NCBI GenBank assembly: GCA_024072375.1
Contig: CP099617.1
Coordinates: 1,592,001-1,656,000, forward strand
DNA: 64,000 nucleotides
Reading direction: 5' to 3'
DNA from: Sphingomonadaceae bacterium OTU29LAMAA1
Lineage (GTDB): Bacteria; Pseudomonadota; Alphaproteobacteria; Sphingomonadales; Sphingomonadaceae
The notes beneath the pieces are model-generated. The model saw nothing but the letters and a program-made list of their open reading frames with translations. It did not search any database and was not told where the DNA came from. Shown piece after piece: positions 62,101 through 64,000 of the stretch (its first letter is position 1; each line of letters opens with the position of its first letter). A program made the translations under genes and the position numbers.

Positions 62101-62715
62101 CTGCGCCCGGTCACCTTGATCGTGCCGGAGGGATCGATGCTCAATCCGCGCTTCCCCGCCGCCGTAGTCGCGGGCAACGTCGAGACGAGCCAGGTCGTCA
62201 CGGATGCGCTGATGGGAGCGCTTGGAGCGATGGCGGCGAGCCAGGGCACGATGAACAACTTCACCTTCGGCGACGAAACGCGCCAATATTATGAAACGAT
62301 CGCCGGCGGTGCCGGTGCCGGACCGGGGTTCGCCGGCGCGCACGCGGTACAGACGCACATGACCAACAGCCGCCTGACCGATCCCGAGGTGCTGGAAACC
62401 CGTTTCCCCGTTGTGCTAGAATCCTTCGCGATCCGCCGCGGTTCCGGCGGCGCAGGCGCATGGCCCGGCGGCGACGGTGCGACGAGGCGGCTGCGCTTCT
62501 GTCAGCCGATGCGCGCAAACATCCTGTCGAATCACCGCCGCATTCCTCCCTTCGGCATGGCGGGCGGTGACGAAGGTGCGGTCGGCGCGAACCGGATCGA
62601 GCGCGCCGATGGCCGCATCGAACCGCTGGCCGCCGTCGCCTCGGCGGACATGATGCCGGGCGACGTCTTCGTCATCGAAACGCCCGGCGGCGGCGGTTAC
62701 GGGAGCGCGGGCTGA
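59137..62715 (+). CDS. Fused hydantoinase A/B (5-oxoprolinase-type) enzyme
   Basis: A 1192-residue protein from ATG 59137. The N-terminal HyuA-like half opens with [15 protein letters not shown] (an ASKHA nucleotide-binding loop) and continues through [20 protein letters not shown] and [13 protein letters not shown]. The HyuB-like half begins about residue 690 ([20 protein letters not shown]) with [18 protein letters not shown] and ends in [13 protein letters not shown]. Such fused proteins hydrolyse 5-oxoproline or hydantoins with ATP. The DUF969-DUF979 genes that follow are often found with 5-oxoproline genes, so 5-oxoproline is the likeliest substrate. Confidence 0.92.
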   Translation: MNPSADVPAPLRRIAIDRGGTFTDVVAERADGSIAVAKLLSVDPGRYDDAAVEAVRRLSGVGDGALPVIEVRIGTTVATNALLERRGEPTVLAITRGFGDALTIGYQDRPDIFARAIRKPPPLPDRVIEIDERIHVDGQTITPLDPDTAEAALRAAFDDGLRSIAIVLMHGWRHVAHEEALAAIATRIGFTQVSVSHRLSPLVRLIARGDTTTADAYLSPILRRYVDGLTTALGGAPLFMQSSGGLAEAHAVSGKDALLSGPAGGIVGMAAAAGAAGVARVIGFDMGGTSTDVSLWAGSFERRQEAVIGGIRVSAPMLRIDTVAAGGGSICRFDGGRFLVGPESAGADPGPASYRRGGPLTVTDCNLILGKIVPAHFPAVFGPDRDAPLDRAAAQAQLDTLLDAVEAATGARPDPHAAAQGLVDIAVASMANAIKAVSVARGHDPSTYALMSFGGAGGQHACLVADALGMTEVLVHPLAGVLSAWGIALADRRVMRQRTIGLPLSDDGWRSVLVELAADAVAQLGKDAVVEAVATLRFARTDQGIDVPVGDTTTMAADFATAHRDRFGFDGDDALVVERLQVEAVLATARPAAIGVGGGTGPVEHVDVTMAGDRHRAPLHRRDTLGAGARIDGPALIVDDTSTIAVESGWTASVLVDGTLRIVRTAPRGIAQSGAGDASVDPVRLAIFAGLFMGLAEEMGSALQRSAASVNIRERLDFSCAIFDAAGHLVANAPHIPVHLGSMGDCVRHLIASRAADGRGMRPGDAYAVNDPYRGGTHLPDITVVQPIFAGQDTAPAFFVAARGHHADVGGTSPGSMPADSRSIHEEGIVFDDVLVVAEGRLRDAELRALFAGGAHPARNIDQNMADLAAQLAACARGAAGLGRLVTEQGLAVVAAYMEHVQAHAEMLARRVVRDLADGSFAYATDDGAFVRVAVRIDRDAGAITVDFTGTSEQRPGNTNAPLAVTRAAVLYVLRTLVSTDTPLNDGFLRPVTLIVPEGSMLNPRFPAAVVAGNVETSQVVTDALMGALGAMAASQGTMNNFTFGDETRQYYETIAGGAGAGPGFAGAHAVQTHMTNSRLTDPEVLETRFPVVLESFAIRRGSGGAGAWPGGDGATRRLRFCQPMRANILSNHRRIPPFGMAGGDEGAVGANRIERADGRIEPLAAVASADMMPGDVFVIETPGGGGYGSAG

Positions 62716-63368
62716 TGCTGGTCCTTTCGGGTGTCGTCGTGATCGCGCTCGGCTTCCTGCTGCGCTTCAATCCGCTGCTTGTGATCGCCGCCGCTGCCCT
62801 TGTCACCGGCCTTGCCGCCGGGCTCGATCCGATGGCCGTGCTGGCCCGGTTCGGACACGCCTTCAACGAAACCCGCTACGTCACCGCCATCTACATGGTG
62901 CTGCCGGTGATCGGCCTGCTCGAACGCGCCGGCTTGCAGGCGCGGGCACGAGCCCTCGTCGCCGGGCTGCGCGGCCTTACCGCAGGTCGGCTGCTCGCCG
63001 GTTACCTGCTGTTCCGCCAGCTGTCCGCCGCGCTCGGACTCACCGCCATCGCCGGCCACGCGCAGACCGTACGGCCATTGGTCGCGCCGATGGCAGAGGC
63101 CGCGGCAGACCGTCAGGGCGGCGCCGACCCGGAACGGATCCGCGCGATCGCCGCCGCGACCGACAATATCGGCCTGTTCTTCGGCGAGGATATCTTCATC
63201 GCCATTGGATCGATCCTGCTGATGAAGGGCGTGCTCGACGGCTATGGCTATCATGTCGAACCGTTCCACCTCTCGATCTGGGCGATCCCCGCCGCCATCG
63301 CCGCATTCCTGATTCATGGCGCGCGCCTGTGGCTGCTCGACCGCAGGCTGGCGCGGCAGGCCCGATGA
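62715..63368 (+). CDS. DUF969 membrane protein (permease half)
   Basis: A 217-residue protein with several hydrophobic helices (VLSGVVVIALGFLLRFNPLL and later) matching DUF969: GHAFNETRYVTAIYMVLPVI, AATDNIGLFFGEDIF. Together with DUF979 it forms a two-part permease thought to carry 5-oxoproline or related compounds. Its ATG overlaps the previous stop (TGATG) and its stop overlaps the next ATG (ATGA). Confidence 0.92.
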   Translation: MLVLSGVVVIALGFLLRFNPLLVIAAAALVTGLAAGLDPMAVLARFGHAFNETRYVTAIYMVLPVIGLLERAGLQARARALVAGLRGLTAGRLLAGYLLFRQLSAALGLTAIAGHAQTVRPLVAPMAEAAADRQGGADPERIRAIAAATDNIGLFFGEDIFIAIGSILLMKGVLDGYGYHVEPFHLSIWAIPAAIAAFLIHGARLWLLDRRLARQAR

Positions 63369-64000
63369 TCGGTCTGAACCTCGTCTATCTGGTCGCAGGC
63401 GCGTTCTTCGCGGCCTGCGCCTTGCTGGGGCTGATCGACCGGCGCTGGGCCAACGCGCTGTTTCATGCGCTGCTCGCCACCTCGTTCTTCGCCGGCGACC
63501 GGATCGGCGATATCGGCAACGGCGTGCTCGTCCTCGCGCTGATCGCGACCGCCACGTCGGGGCGTATGCGGCGGGGCGAGCCGGTCGAACATCGTGCGCC
63601 GCATGGCCCGCTGCTCGTCCTCGCGCTCGCCATCCCCGCATTGACGCTCGTGGGAACCCTGCTGTTCAAGCAGGTGCCGACATGGATCGATCCCAGACAG
63701 GCGACGATGGTGGCGCTCGTCTGCGCCGTCCTCGTCGCGTTCGCCCTGTGCCACATCATCTTGCGGCCACCACCGCTCGCCGGCGTGCGGGCGGGACGGC
63801 GGTTGCTGGACGAAATCGGCTGGGCCGCGCTGATGCCGCAATTGCTCGCCAGCCTCGGCGCGGTCTTCGCGGTCGCGGGCGTCGGCAACGTGGTCGGCGG
63901 GCTGATCGGGCTGGCGATACCGGGGGGCAGCGTGTTCGGTGCCGTGGTCGCTTACGGCCTGGGCATGGCGTTGTTCACGATCATCATGGGCAACGCCTTC
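63365..64000 (+). CDS. DUF979 membrane protein (permease half, partial)
   Basis: The first 212 residues of a DUF979 protein; the gene runs off the right edge. Hydrophobic helices (LVYLVAGAFFAACALLGLID, GPLLVLALAIPALTLVGTLL) and the conserved end FTIIMGNAF near the window edge are visible. It is the partner of DUF969 and coupled to it by the ATGA overlap. Confidence 0.9.
   Translation, partial: MIGLNLVYLVAGAFFAACALLGLIDRRWANALFHALLATSFFAGDRIGDIGNGVLVLALIATATSGRMRRGEPVEHRAPHGPLLVLALAIPALTLVGTLLFKQVPTWIDPRQATMVALVCAVLVAFALCHIILRPPPLAGVRAGRRLLDEIGWAALMPQLLASLGAVFAVAGVGNVVGGLIGLAIPGGSVFGAVVAYGLGMALFTIIMGNAF

Noticed and set aside
59734..62358. 874-codon minus-strand frame
   Set aside because: Antisense to the fused hydantoinase gene and Arg/Asp-rich as shadow frames are.

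Overview
The window looks like a high-GC alphaproteobacterial chromosome, most likely a sphingomonad. Pointers are a UrcA-family secreted protein, a TonB-dependent receptor, TTG and GTG starts, recurring TGTCCGCTTT-type intergenic repeats, and several small proteins of a kind common in Sphingomonadaceae. I identified no rRNA, tRNA or CRISPR array. All names come from motifs read by eye.

Layout. 1-500 (minus): start of a two-subunit molybdenum hydroxylase (TAT-exported large subunit and 2Fe-2S subunit). 923-2191: an IS3-family element with a textbook slippery heptamer. 2.4-7.5 kb: a zinc-metallopeptidase-like ORF that runs without a stop into an LprI-type protein, an AraC/GyrI regulator, a short Rmf/CrpP-like gene, a lipoprotein and an ArsR regulator. 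7.6-15.2 kb: small proteins, a DnaQ-like exonuclease, a LysR regulator with an 18-bp operator-like dyad, UrcA, an HNH endonuclease operon, and an RclR/RclC-like AraC-DUF417-CMD cluster.

15.5-34.3 kb is an accessory island rich in defence-like genes. It holds a giant SF1 helicase-nuclease, a divergent zinc-hook ATPase, a membrane protein, several nuclease-like proteins, a caspase-like (CHAT) protease, an alpha/beta hydrolase and a HEFQH metallopeptidase. It also carries two dead tyrosine-recombinase remnants and a GIY-YIG-like gene killed by two in-frame stops.

34.8-40.3 kb (minus) is a cobalt-type nitrile hydratase or thiocyanate hydrolase operon. It has a split beta subunit, a His-rich alpha-type subunit, an aquaporin, a DUF302 protein, a NiCoT metal transporter and a TonB receptor, together suggesting metal import coupled to a metalloenzyme. 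A secreted metallo-beta-lactamase-fold enzyme follows on the plus strand.

41.7-58.8 kb is a second accessory block. A minus-strand operon encodes an unknown protein, a degenerate Lon-like AAA+ protein, a ubiquitin-like protein and a DUF6791-ThiF E1-like enzyme. Next come a CHC2-zinc protein and three proteins that look like domesticated TnsB-type transposases. Then follows a complete Tn7-like core (tnsA, tnsB, tnsC, tniQ) closed by a strong terminator and a set of dyads that may be the transposon end. No Cas genes are present. 59.1-64.0 kb returns to metabolism: a fused HyuA-HyuB 5-oxoprolinase/hydantoinase with the DUF969-DUF979 permease pair.

The best candidates for something new are the Ubl/E1/dead-AAA+ operon beside the Tn7-like element with its divergent TnsB relatives, and the CHAT-hydrolase-metallopeptidase stretch at 28-33.5 kb.
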